A stretch of DNA of 64,000 nt from Saccharomycopsis fibuligera x Saccharomycopsis cf. fibuligera (Eukaryota > Ascomycota > Saccharomycetes > Ascoideales > Saccharomycopsidaceae). The notes below the pieces were generated by a model. That model had not been told where the DNA came from, made no database searches, and was given only the letters and a program-made list of their open reading frames with translations. Of the stretch, positions 31,145 to 42,298 are shown in pieces (the first letter of the stretch is position 1; every line of letters starts with the position of its first letter). The position numbers were made by a program, and so were the translations under genes. Where the stretch lies: the NCBI GenBank assembly GCA_001936135.1, contig CP012818.1, forward strand, positions 1,302,001 through 1,366,000, read 5' to 3'.

Positions 31145-34100
31145 TTATGCAGAATTATCATAAAACTTCTTGAAAATAAAATTGAGAAAAGTGTCCGTGT
31201 GGAATTTAACAATTCCATCATATATTTCGACGTACTCATTATTTTCGTACTGGTTAAAGAGCAAGTCGTCAAGACTCAACTTAGCAACTGCATTAGGAAT
31301 TGGAATTGATCCGCTAGCTGCTTCAATCAAGAAAACACCAACTTCATCACAACTAAACATCAAATCAACCTTAGGCAATTCTTGGCCCTTGATGCCTTTC
31401 AATTCAGCAAGAATGCCCTGATCATATAAGTAACGAGCACCATATTTGTAAGAACCAAACTTGGGAGTCTTTCCTTGTCTACGTAATTGTTTTTGATAAA
31501 AGTACTGTTTGTTAATAAAAGGAAAAAGCTTCTTCTTTCTTCGCTGGTCAGGCTTGCTTTGTAACGAAGCAACAGTTTTGCTGATATAATCGTTATACAC
31601 GTCAAGAAGCTTTTTCAATCTTTGTTCTTTGTCTTCAACTCCCTTGAGAACAAGTTCAGCAGAGTATATCTGCTGCTGTTTAGCTGATCTTTGATCTTTC
31701 TTGGCTCTGATATCATGAGCAATCTCATTTACAAGCTGCTGAAAGTTGTTGCCTCTTGACAAAATACCCATAGTTTCAAGTTCAAGAATTTTTTCTAAAG
31801 CAAGACACTTCAAGTCATGGTACGTCATCTTACTCAAGTCGCCTAAAGATCCTTGTTGAGCATTGGTATACATACTTTTCTCAATCTTTTCTTTTTGCTC
31901 ATCTTCGATAATTTGTGCAAATTTAAGCTCATCATCAGGTTTGATTTTAGACAATAGCAAGTCTAGCAAGTTTCTTCCATTCTGCACTTGCATCATATAA
32001 ATCACACAACGTTTAGCCTGGATTAACAAAGTATTAGTCTTGGATCCAAACTTGCCAGGAACGTCTTTCATCGTTGGTGTTAATGTAAGTTTTAATTCCT
32101 TAGAGCCAATGGCAAGCTTCAAGTTTCTTGCATTTTTGGTCAACTCAGTTAATTCTAAAAGATATTCTTGCATCACATCATTTTCATCAAAAAGGGTCTT
32201 GTTTTCACTAATTAGTTTTGTAATATTAGTTAACTCATCAACCTCAATAAGCAAAGTAGGCTTTTTGTAGTTACTCAAGTCATTGAGCACAGAAATTCCG
32301 TAAAGTCTTTCGATGTCTGGATGTCTAGTTAATTTCCTCAACGTTCTTTCCATTAGATCAGATTGAGACTCAATATAGTCATTCAATGGCTGCAAATAGA
32401 CTTCTTCAATTGGAAATGGTGCCATCAATACCATTTGGCTTAGCAATTTGGTAATCTCCGACAAGTTCTCTTTAAGTTTGATGGTAGTGCGAGAATTGAG
32501 TGTGGTTAGTGTGATGCCGTAATTTTCTGGGTGAGAGATTATCAGGTTCATGTACAAATCAACCAAAATGTAACCAGAGATAGACAATGCTAATTTATCC
32601 GTTATGTCAGGAAACTTGACTTTAAGCTTTGTATACATTGAGGACATCAAAGCTTTGACGAAATCAGGAAACTGATCAACTTTTTCATTGAACAATTCAA
32701 CAAAGTTATTACTTAATTCTCTCAACCGAGCCAAATTTTTGACAAACTGTGTTCTCACTTTTGGCTTCTGGATTGATTCCTCAACACTGATATTTACTCT
32801 TGATGGTTTACCTTCATCTTCCAAAATGGACTGATAAATTTTCAACGGATTGCTTTCAAGAGACAATTCGTCAATATCAGATATAGAGCTGATTAAAGAT
32901 CCAAATAAGTTTTTCAAAGTATTCTTTTGAGTGTTGGTTCTGATAAAAGCATTAAGCAATTTTTGCCAAAGAGCAGAGGTGTTTTCAACGTAATTTGTAG
33001 CAAACTCATCAAAGTCAGCAGCTTTTTCTATTGCAGCTCCGATCATCTCAGAAAGGAATCTAATAAACATAAACTCTTCTCTTTTGCTTGCCTTTTGGAG
33101 GTTCTCATCCTCTACTTTTCTTGTGGGACTGTGACTGCGGGGTCTTCTTTTTGCGGTTAAGGTGTTTAAGCCGCAACCACCATAGTTGAAAACCTTTAAA
33201 ATACCATTTTGTAAATCTTTGAGACTAATGTTAGAAAACTCAAACTTGTTAGCGATGCTGATAAAGTAGCGTGGCTGCGTTTGCAATAAATAAAAAACCT
33301 TTTGGTAAATTTCGATTCTTTGCCTTGTTGATTTATTCAATGAATTTATATCAACTTGACCAATAGATGGATCCATTGCCACCTTGTATCCGCTGTAACC
33401 ATTATTTCTTAATCTAATAAGTTCATCCAATGTACTCTTATTCTTGACAAGCAATGCAATCTTAATATCAAGCTCTTTGTTAGTTTGTTCAAGATTTTCA
33501 GTTTCTCTTGTTTTGTAAAGAATCTTTTCATTCAATTGATTTAAATAAATTTCATCCTGGAAATCTTTCTCGGTATCGTTAAGCAAATGAGCAAACTTGG
33601 ATATCACAGAAAGTGGAGGATTTTTCAAAGTTATCAATTTTCTGTATGCATCGCCAAAATCTTTACCCTTGATGAAACTTTGAATCTTGATGATTTTGTC
33701 AATATTGGCCAAATAGTAAGCATCTCTTTCTCTGTTGGCTTTTCTGACAAGCAAACCACGAATTGCAGCTTGAACGTTTACCACAGAATCTTCATTATCT
33801 TCCAAATCGTCCAATAAAATATCCTGGCTAAATCTGCCCAAAAGCCCCCTAATCAAGCTTTGCACTTCAATAATATCTGGTTCTACTTCGTATAACTGTT
33901 TTTTGAACTCAGCGAGTTCCTTTCTGTATTGTTTGGCTCTTATAATGGCGTTGAATTTGCTGACTTTTGACTCACACAAGTCCAAAGTATCTAATACTAC
34001 ATTCAAATTATTTCTAGCCGTACCGCCTCTAGCAATCGATTGCAATTCTATGATTTCAGATCTCGACTTGTTTATCAAAGCGTTAAGTTTAAACATTTTG

Positions 34101-35872
34101 CGCTTATACAAAAGAGCTCTAATTTTAGATTGAAACAAAACAATTGATTCTCCTATTTTTTTAATTGTTTCCAAGTTTGCTTCATGAGATTCCCTGAATA
34201 ACTTACCTCGGATCAAAGCTTGTAGCCTGATGATTGGTGATGAAGAGTAGTCTAAGGTTTTTAACTGTGTCACTAATGTTTTTCTGATCAAGACTCCTCT
34301 CAAAATAGATTGCAACTCAGTTATGGAACTTTCAGCCTTGTATGCTTTTCTTAAATGTTTAGTTGCCATTTTATTGTAAAGAATTTTGCGAATTACAGCT
34401 TGTAATCTTACCATTGGATCTTGTGATCCAGCATCAATAAGACTGTCCAAATGGTCCAATAATCTATCTCTGGCCAAATTACCTCTTATTATAGATTGCA
34501 AAGCAACAATATGACCACCATTTCTCTTGTAGATTTTCTTTACTGAGTGCCTTAAGTATTTTCTTGTTATTGCTCCTCTTATAATCGATTGTAATTCAAT
34601 CATCAGTGGTGTTGCTGACTTCATCATCAAATCGGTGATCAATGGACCGTTTCTGAGGTTCAGGGCTCTTATAATGGACTGTAATTGCACGAATATTGGT
34701 TCATTAGCTTTCAATACCATTTTTTGCACAAACATTTTGTAACGAAATAGTGAGCCTCTTCCAAGGGATTGGAACTTAATGACACTTTTAAGCATAAGCT
34801 CTAGTTCTTCATTGCTTGGCTCAGGATCTTCAGGCTCTTCAGGCTCAGCTTCAACAATGGGCTCAGGAACCGGTGGTAAGTGGCGTTTTGGGCTCCTCAT
34901 TTTGTTTCTTCTACTATAATTGTATTCGTCATCATCATAGTCATTATAATAACTATCGTCATTGCGATTGTCAAATTTATTATTGTAGTTGAGCTTATTT
35001 CTGGAACGACCATTTGAGGGGCTGTCATCAGATAATGATGATGGTGGCATTGGTTTTCCATTTTGGTCTTTTTTAACCGAGCTAAAGTTTGGTAAGTTTG
35101 CACCATCCAATGCTTTTTGCGACGCACTTATTTCTTCGTCGGTAAATTCAAGCTTACCAACCAAATCAGTCATTTGGGGAGCTCTTTCATCTTGTGCAAG
35201 CAAGTAACTTAAAGCATGAATACAAAATATCACTTTTGGAATATTTTTCTTGTCGTATAAGTCTGTAAGCTCAAATCTAAAAAGATCCGGTATTCCCACA
35301 ATATCCAAGAACTTGAAGAAATTGTTGATATTTTCTGTATGTTTAAACTGAAGTCTCTTTGAAGATGGTACGATTTTTTTGACAAGCTCTGGAACAAAAG
35401 CTTGAGTCAACTTTGCCAATATTACACCGTCTCTGAAACCATCACTACAAAGCTCTGCTTCCGAAGGGAGTTCTTCATTGATACATCTTTCTATCCAATG
35501 TTTGGCTTCACCAACACGACATAAGTATTCGTAACCCTGTAAATCATGTCTTTGATGGTCTGCCCATGAGGCATTCAAGTGCTCATCGGAACTTTTTTTG
35601 GCCAATTTTTTGCGGCCTCTGAGTCCAGTGACATTTTCAGTATCGAGTTCACTAATGGTGCTTGATCTAGAAAGCAATACACTGCTATTTGGATTTGGTT
35701 TCAAAGCAGCAGCAGAAGATGGGACCCGGCTCAGATTGACAAGGTTAAGATTTTCTCTTAATGGCTTGTTTGAGAGACTGGCGATTCTTGAACTAGAACT
35801 TCTTGGGTTCTCTGGGCTCAAGTTTTGCAAATACCGGTTTGCAATGTTGCCTCGTCTCGGTGAAGTGCTCAT
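31145..35872 (-). CDS. IQG1: IQGAP-family cytokinesis protein Iqg1
   Basis: A 1575-residue scaffold of the actomyosin ring. Domain order is complete. A calponin-homology domain spans about 115-228 (GEAKHWIERCINEELPS, FRDGVILAKLTQAF). About a dozen IQ-like motifs lie between residues 362 and 735, each of the form LQSIIRGxxxR, where myosin light chain or calmodulin binds. A RasGAP-related domain covers about 930-1230 (FIRFLSEMIGAAIEKA, LYGISVLNDLSNY). The RasGAP C-terminal domain lies at about 1400-1545 (FPFINKQYFYQKQLRRQGK, KFGSYKY). The GAP arginine finger is known to be lost in this family. S/T-P sites near the N-terminus (MSTSPRRGN, LSPENPR) suit CDK control. Confidence 0.96.
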   Translation of the reverse strand: MSTSPRRGNIANRYLQNLSPENPRSSSSRIASLSNKPLRENLNLVNLSRVPSSAAALKPNPNSSVLLSRSSTISELDTENVTGLRGRKKLAKKSSDEHLNASWADHQRHDLQGYEYLCRVGEAKHWIERCINEELPSEAELCSDGFRDGVILAKLTQAFVPELVKKIVPSSKRLQFKHTENINNFFKFLDIVGIPDLFRFELTDLYDKKNIPKVIFCIHALSYLLAQDERAPQMTDLVGKLEFTDEEISASQKALDGANLPNFSSVKKDQNGKPMPPSSLSDDSPSNGRSRNKLNYNNKFDNRNDDSYYNDYDDDEYNYSRRNKMRSPKRHLPPVPEPIVEAEPEEPEDPEPSNEELELMLKSVIKFQSLGRGSLFRYKMFVQKMVLKANEPIFVQLQSIIRALNLRNGPLITDLMMKSATPLMIELQSIIRGAITRKYLRHSVKKIYKRNGGHIVALQSIIRGNLARDRLLDHLDSLIDAGSQDPMVRLQAVIRKILYNKMATKHLRKAYKAESSITELQSILRGVLIRKTLVTQLKTLDYSSSPIIRLQALIRGKLFRESHEANLETIKKIGESIVLFQSKIRALLYKRKMFKLNALINKSRSEIIELQSIARGGTARNNLNVVLDTLDLCESKVSKFNAIIRAKQYRKELAEFKKQLYEVEPDIIEVQSLIRGLLGRFSQDILLDDLEDNEDSVVNVQAAIRGLLVRKANRERDAYYLANIDKIIKIQSFIKGKDFGDAYRKLITLKNPPLSVISKFAHLLNDTEKDFQDEIYLNQLNEKILYKTRETENLEQTNKELDIKIALLVKNKSTLDELIRLRNNGYSGYKVAMDPSIGQVDINSLNKSTRQRIEIYQKVFYLLQTQPRYFISIANKFEFSNISLKDLQNGILKVFNYGGCGLNTLTAKRRPRSHSPTRKVEDENLQKASKREEFMFIRFLSEMIGAAIEKAADFDEFATNYVENTSALWQKLLNAFIRTNTQKNTLKNLFGSLISSISDIDELSLESNPLKIYQSILEDEGKPSRVNISVEESIQKPKVRTQFVKNLARLRELSNNFVELFNEKVDQFPDFVKALMSSMYTKLKVKFPDITDKLALSISGYILVDLYMNLIISHPENYGITLTTLNSRTTIKLKENLSEITKLLSQMVLMAPFPIEEVYLQPLNDYIESQSDLMERTLRKLTRHPDIERLYGISVLNDLSNYKKPTLLIEVDELTNITKLISENKTLFDENDVMQEYLLELTELTKNARNLKLAIGSKELKLTLTPTMKDVPGKFGSKTNTLLIQAKRCVIYMMQVQNGRNLLDLLLSKIKPDDELKFAQIIEDEQKEKIEKSMYTNAQQGSLGDLSKMTYHDLKCLALEKILELETMGILSRGNNFQQLVNEIAHDIRAKKDQRSAKQQQIYSAELVLKGVEDKEQRLKKLLDVYNDYISKTVASLQSKPDQRRKKKLFPFINKQYFYQKQLRRQGKTPKFGSYKYGARYLYDQGILAELKGIKGQELPKVDLMFSCDEVGVFLIEAASGSIPIPNAVAKLSLDDLLFNQYENNEYVEIYDGIVKFHTDTFLNFIFKKFYDNSA

Positions 35873-38222
35873 TGAAGATCACGAATATAAACGATAGCGA
35901 GATGGTATAATTTCAGTGATATGATTGAGGGTAGTAAGAATTTATGGGGTAGATGGTATAAAAGCATGCGAACGTCAAAACGAAGAGATCAAAAAAAAAA
36001 AAAAAAAAAAAAAAAAATAAAATAAAATAAAATAAAATAAAATAAAATGAATTGAAAAGAAAAATAAGAAAAAATCAAGTAGTAGCTAGCACAGACAACG
36101 CCATCACTGAACGATACCTCGTTGCTTTACTGCGAGCTCGTTTGTTTTGATTTTTTTTTTTTTTCTTTATGAGTTTCCGGCTATGTTGCATGATGGTGCA
36201 TACAATTTCCCAAAATGGAAAATAGTAAATATATCCGATAATATGGTACAACAACATTGAAAGGTCATACATATCATGTGATAAAGTGCTTTTATAAACC
36301 AACGTATAAAGTGAAGCCAGTTGCTTTAGGAGGAAACTGCACCACAACCAAGTATTCTAATAAAGAATTTGCTATCGAGGAATTTCAGTTTTCTCATATA
36401 TGGGTGAGTTATTTATTGAGGATATGAAATTGCTGTCTATCCATGAGAAAAAATTTATGACTTAAGGAGTCTTTCTGTACGTAGGAAAACAAAAAGACGC
36501 TCTACATTATTTAAAACAAAAGAGCACGAAGCAGTTTATAGAAAAAAATATTTTTTTTTTCGGTTTTTTGTGTCCCAAGGATGTATAATATATACTGAGT
36601 GCACTGTATAGCATCAAAATGATAACGCGTGCAAATTATTTCAAATGAGCTGTAGATGTAACCCAAGGACCGATAGTAAATTATGGCTTGCGATGTTGCT
36701 ACTTCAAAGAGTTAATCAGACAATGTTAGTAGTATCTTTTAGATGACTAAAAGCGATCTTTTCCGCGTCTTTACGTATACATATTGCCAATTTAGCTCAG
36801 TTCACTCGCTACCGATGAGCCCAAATGTTCGTAATTGAGATACAAGCGTTTTGAGAGCTTAGCCAAAAATCGTATTATTTGTTGATTATTTCCGCAACGC
36901 TTTTGAGCTGGTTCTTCACTGCGCCACTATGGCGACGGGGAGCTTGATGGTAGCAATATAGCTTATTTTGATAAAAAAAAATGCGCTTAACAAACCGTAT
37001 GCTGTTGGAAAGGTTTTTACTGCAAAAGCCAAGAGACACAACGTAGTCACTATGCACCTCCAAGTTGTCACTATCCACTTTTACTGGGTCTAGTGTTTTT
37101 GTGGACAACGTGAGGCTGGCGGGGTGACTTTCACAAAAATCAGCACTACATCAAGATCATCCTATTTTGGGGCTTGTAGGTTCTGTCTTTGATCTCGTCT
37201 ATACATGTTGAATTGGTATGCGATAGGTAATATGCATACGCCAATTTGGCGGTTGATCTGTTGTTCACGATAGTATCTGAGTCGTTTAAACTATTTTGGT
37301 CAAAAGGCTTGTAAAAACTTTGGACTTTGGCTAACACCTTTTTTTTTGCATTTGTTGTGTTTGGTGTAGCAAAAGCCAACGTCCAGCCCATCCAATACAC
37401 TCTCGCGGGTCTAGCGAGTGCTTTGATCTTATTATCCATACACTTTTGTAGTTTATTTCAAGTTTTGCCAAAGCTTGGAATGGAGATATACTTGATCCTT
37501 CTATTATTGGAGTAACGCAACCGGCGAAGAAAGCCTATGGAATATAAATACATGGCAAGGTGCAGAAATGTGCCGTTTGATTAACCAATATAAATGTATA
37601 TAGGAGGAAAAACATAACAAACCAATACGAACCAATAGATGGATGGATATATCTATAGATTGGCTGATAGGTTGACAAAACATGGCACAAGTCACGCCTA
37701 GTTATTCAAAAAATAGTCTAACGGGAAACAGGGAAGGAAAGACAAGCAAAAATTAGGAATAAGAGGAATACAGGAATACAGATCGTTTGATGAAGCTGAA
37801 GAAAGAACAAAACAATGACAAAAGGCGTCACGTCATGTTATATAAAGATATCAAAAGTCTAAAGCAAAAGAAAAAGAAAAAAACAAACAAACAGACAGAC
37901 AAATAAACAAACAAACAGACAGACAAAGCAAAAAATTAAAAAACAGCAAAGTAAAACAGAAAACAAAACAATAACAAAACAAACGTTGAATGAGACAGAA
38001 AATAAAAATCTAATCCAATTATCTAATCAGAGCAAGTTGAAGATGGCAAGGGCCGTGCCCATTAATTTAATGATTATCGTCAACTGCCAGCGGCAAAAAA
38101 AAGGTTAGTCAAAGCACCGAGGTGCAAAGAAACTTGCATTCAGCACTCTCGTCGACTCAATGTTCAAGATAGGGGATCACACCAACACGCAAACACTCCG
38201 CATTATATCCTGTTGTATGTTG
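35873..38222. other. Long intergenic region IQG1-BEM1
   Basis: 2.35 kb lie between the IQG1 start and the BEM1 stop with no convincing gene. A 27-nt A run (35991-36017) passes into an AAAAT pentanucleotide array (about 36017-36048). A 97-codon minus-strand frame with an ATG at 37439 and its stop at 37146 is possible but unsupported. CAAAC/CAGAC repeats lie at about 37885-37930. GTTTTGAGAGCT- and CTTTTGAGCTGG-like near-repeats flank 36850-36915. Confidence 0.4.
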
Positions 38223-40833
38223 CTATATTTTATCGCCATCAGTCCCGGCACCGCCACTTCCTTCACCAACAACGTTACTCTCGTCATCACCGCCCATTTC
38301 GTCATCAGTGATAATTATCAACTTCAACTTTGGATCCTTTTGCATGATGCTTCTCAAAATGTCATCACTGTCGATTTCCTTGCTGCTCAAATCGTAATCA
38401 TCGTCGTTATTGAGATTGCCAAGATCTGCGTCATTGCCATCACTGGCCAAGCCGGCGCCTCCAGCTGCTGTTGCTGCTACTGCTGCCGAGCTGCCGCTTT
38501 TACCTCGCACGAATAGCCTGATTTTGTCCGATCTGAAGCTTATCCGGTTGCCGATCTTCATCTTGAGGTCAAGCAAAGTAGTATTTGTAGGCACCGAGAT
38601 GGCAAAGATGTCGTCTTCGTAGAAGAACTTAATCTTGGCATTTTTTATTTTCATATTCGATGACGATGACGATGGTGGTGCGGGTGGCGTGTTCAAATTG
38701 GCCGATGATGATGACCCGTTCTTGCCACTGTCGATGCCGATATACTGCACGCCACTGCCTGGGGTTGCTGAAGTTGTCGTGCTTATTTTCAAACTTGGCT
38801 TGCCGTTTCCGTTTCCATTTATATTTCCAGCATTGTCACCACCCTCTTCCGACGCGGCCACGCCTAGGCCACCTTCAGAATGGCTGGTAGCATTAGTCGA
38901 GATTGAATCAGTCTTGAACCCGTTTCCAACGCCACTGAAGTTAGCATTAGCGTTTGAAGGATGGCTGCTGCTGTTGTTGTTGTTGTTACTGCTGCTGCTG
39001 CTGTTATTATTATTCATATTCAATTGCGCCATTTGGTAGCTCAAGTGAGACTGGGCCCCCGATTCCTTAGTCTCGGCGCTGGATCTGGCGCTTCGGGCAC
39101 TGTTGGCCGCTGAATAGTGGTGCAACGATGGCGGCGGAACGATGCTAGTGTTTGTTGTGCTGGCGCTTGGGACAACGCCTAGTTGAAGCTGGGCCTGCTC
39201 GAGCTTGTATTTTTCCAACCCATTCTCATTGAAGCCAACGACATCAGGCAACGCTGGCACCACCAACGCCGCCGCGTCTTGGCCGTGCTGGGCTGGGGCG
39301 GCCTCCGCATCAATCTGCTTATCTACGTCTTTTCGCAAGCTGAAGAACGAAAGCACCACTTTCGACCTGGACACACTGTGGGGCAAACTGAGCAAGTTCT
39401 GCAAGTACTCGTTGAGTTTGGTATATCTTGCAAAGGAGGTGACGGCGGTTACGTTGGGCACCGGCGCAGGGATGCTTGGGATATCGTGCTCCGCTGGGAA
39501 TTCGTGCTTCTTCAATTGCACTTGAAATTCGTAGAAGTCATCATAGTATCTGGCCAACGACCTGGTTTTGTTGTTGCTCAACTTTGCGACCACGTGGTAC
39601 CAGAACCTTCCTTGTCTCTCATCATTGGCCGATAGCCTGTTGTAGTAGAAGTTGTCGATGTAGACATCAGTTACGTGGACCTGCGCGTCGTAGAGCGAGC
39701 TTGTCTCTGCGTTGTACGGCGACGCGGTGTAGATGTTGTACGAGTGCGGCGGGGCCTTTGAGCCACCGCTGGACTGGCTGGCTACGTCGTCGTACTCGTA
39801 TAGCGTTCTTTGGTGCACTTGTTGGCCGTGGTGAGCGTGCGGGCGCTGGTGCTGGTATTGCTGGTGGTGCTGGTGGTGCTGGTTGCTGGCATAGTATTCG
39901 TCCTCGGTTAGGCTGATTGACGCAGCCTTGTACTTTGCAGTCTTGCTCTTCCACTCTTCCACGGTCGGCAAGCTGGCGTCTTTGATCTCGGCGATGATGT
40001 CGCCGCCGCTGACCTTCTTTGTGGCTAGATTCAAGGTCTTGACGTACCCAACCGGGACCAAGCCCGGCCCGCCGAGTCTGTTTATGGGCTTCGCAATGAA
40101 CCATTCGAACTCGTGGTGGGCGCAGAGAATCAAGTACTCGCCCTTCTTCACGTCTAGCTCGTCGGAGCCCGGTCTGGCTTCGAAGTCGTACATCACGATA
40201 CCGTAGAGCACCGGGTTAGCGCTGCTGGAGCCGGCGCTGGCGCTGGCGCTGGCGCCCGCGCCGCCCGCAACGCCGCTTGCGTGGCTGCCTCCACCAGCAG
40301 CGGCGGCGGCAGTGCTGCTGCTGCTGCTGCTGAAACTTGCCGGGTGGCCAGCAAGCGACGGTCTTCGCGAACCCGGACCGCTGCTGCTGAAGCGCTCCGG
40401 CGACAAGGCGCTTGGGGAGTTGGACAAGTGCAAGTTGCTGATGATGAAGCTGTTGTTGTTTTTGCCGGTGGAGTACGAGTCGGGCCGCTTGCGCTGGTTT
40501 AGCACCTCGAAGCAGGACACCGGGACGAGCCCCTTGACGTTTGTCAACGGGTTGCAGGCCTCGTAGTAGTGCGCGTCGTTCTCGCGGCCGACGACCCAGT
40601 AGAAGTCGCCGGACTGGAAGGAAAGCTCCTGGGGCGACGCCGCGGCGTGGTCCTGCGTGGCCCGGATGATTTTCTTTGGCGCGTCGCTGTTGTTTGAGTG
40701 GGCGGAGATGGACGCTGAGGACGAAGCGACTAGCGAGGCGGTGAAGTTGGACGAGGAGCCGTTGATGGACGACATTCTCGAGTGGCTGCTGCTGCTGCCG
40801 CCGTTCTGGTTCTGATTCTGGTTCTGGCTGTTG

Positions 40834-40864
<31 letters not shown>

Positions 40865-41044
40865 CGTTGCCGGAAACAGAAGCGCCGGGGACGCCCGAGC
40901 CCGAGCCCGAGCCGCTGTTGCTGGACGACCTCTTGTCGCCCTTCTCGCCCTTGAGGGACTTTCTTATTCCCTGGAGTGGTGGTGTTAGTTCTGGAGCCCG
41001 GCAGGCGGCGGGTAAAAAGCACGCAGTATACATACTCTCATCAT
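38223..41044 (-). CDS. BEM1: Bem1 polarity scaffold (spliced)
   Basis: Bem1 links Cdc42, its exchange factor Cdc24 and PAK kinases at polarity sites. All four domains are present: SH3-1 (about 98-160, ATQDHAAASPQELSFQSGDF), SH3-2 (about 256-325, GIVMYDFEARPGSDELDVKK), PX (about 428-545, VTDVYIDNFYYNRL to VLSFFSLRKDV) and a C-terminal PB1 (from about 773, AKIKFFYEDDIFAISVP). The start lies in a 9-nt coding exon, ATGATGAGA (41044-41036). Intron 41035-40971 follows (GTATGT, AACTAAC at 40990-40984, CAG), and exon 2 begins GIRKSLKGEKGDK, giving 918 residues. Reading straight through the intron meets TAA, while the open frame beyond 41044 translates GC-rich promoter sequence. Ala, Ser and Gly runs separate the domains. 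Confidence 0.93.
40971..41035 (-). other. 65-nt intron of BEM1
   Basis: Donor GTATGT, branch-like AACTAAC 13 nt before the CAG acceptor. It contains an in-frame stop, so splicing is needed to join the only nearby ATG to the conserved frame. Confidence 0.82.
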
Positions 41045-42298
41045 CTTGTGTGTGTGTGTGTGTGTGTGTGTGGCGGTGGCGGCGGTGGTGGTGATGGTGG
41101 TACAGGACAGGACAGCACAGGATGGGGGATGGATCTGGGATAAGGCAGTAATGGGAAAAGTGGTGATGCGATATGTAGATTTGGATTTGGATTTGGACTT
41201 GGACTTGGACTTGGTTCTGGTTTTGGTTTCTTTTTTCCTCTTGGGACTTTGATTTATTTTTGCTTTTTCTGCGATCGTTTTGGCCGCGCGGGACGGTGCT
41301 GCTAGGAGACCGTCCTACGCACGTACGCACGCACGCACGTACGCACGCACGCACGCACGCAGCAGCAGCAGAAATGCGGCCGGTATTCTGTGTAACCAGT
41401 GTGGTTGGCAGTTGGCAGTTGGCAGTTGGCAGCGCGGCCAGCGGCTGAAGCGTACTACGGCACTCCAGGAGAGAATGCCGGCGAGGGGATTGGGGAGGAG
41501 GGGGTGCGCGCTCGTGACCGCTGCTCGTGACCGCCGCTGCTGGCGGCTGGCGACTGGCGCGAACCGCCCTGACGGTGTGGCTGCGGTTGCCCGGCCGCGG
41601 CTGTTGCCCGGCCGCGCGCTTGCGCGGCGGGAGGTTGCCCGCCCCTGTGGAGCACGGGGAGCTCGGCGCGGCGCGCGCTGCGGCGAGTCGACGCATCCGC
41701 CGCGTGGCTGCTGCGGAAGCTGCTGCGCTGGCGATGCTGCTGCGCTGGCGATATACCGCGCCGCAGGAGATATACCGCGCGGCCGGGACGTCTGGCATGC
41801 CAATGCCATGCCAGGCCCTGCTATATATAGCAGGCAGACACAACAGACAGGCTGCGCTGCTGGAGACACGCGGTGGGTGCTAGGCGCACGCGCACGCAGC
41901 GTCAAGCCTTGCTGTTCACACCAGCGCCAGGTCGCTCGCTCGCTCGCTCGCTCCCGCCAAAGTGTTACTTCTCCTGATATACAGGCCAGCCTGCCAACAA
42001 AGAAACAAAGAAACAAACAGCACACCGCCGTCTCTCTTCCCACTCTCCTTTTCTCCATCGCTCTTGCTGGCAGCCATTTGACAGCCGCCAACATATACAC
42101 TTCCACGGCAGTCCACGACAGGCCACGACAGGCCACACACGACAACACACACCAACACACGACAGGCCGCCACCACCCGCGACAGGCCGCCACCACCCAT
42201 CCATCCATCCATCCATCTATCCAGCCAGCCCAATAGCCGCCAGCCAGCCCAACAGCCGCCCAGGGATACACGCCGCCCGCGCCCTCCACACCGTCGCC
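41045..42298. promoter_or_regulatory. GC-rich divergent promoter BEM1/AKL1 with many short tandem repeats
   Basis: Markedly GC-rich for this window. It holds (TG)13, ACGC/ACGT repeats with CAG repeats (about 41316-41372), GGCAGTT repeats (about 41406-41430), two GATATACCGCG copies (about 41749 and 41769), CTCG repeats (about 41935-41952), CGACAGGCC repeats (about 42115-42190) and CATC repeats (about 42197-42220). No gene is supported, although long frames stay open on both strands because stop codons are rare in GC-rich DNA. Confidence 0.55.
41047..41072. repeat. (TG)13 microsatellite before BEM1
   Basis: Thirteen TG dinucleotides, read as CA on the BEM1 strand, end only a few bases before the BEM1 ATG. 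The array therefore lies in the 5' leader or core promoter. Confidence 0.95.

Noticed and set aside
36725-36731. Minus-strand TACTAAC box in the IQG1-BEM1 gap
   Set aside because: No GTATGT donor and no good exon on either side was found on that strand.
41045-41843. Continuous minus-strand frame extending BEM1 upstream by about 265 codons
   Set aside because: It translates GC-rich tandem repeats, has no plausible start, and skips the better ATG with canonical splice signals at 41044-40971.
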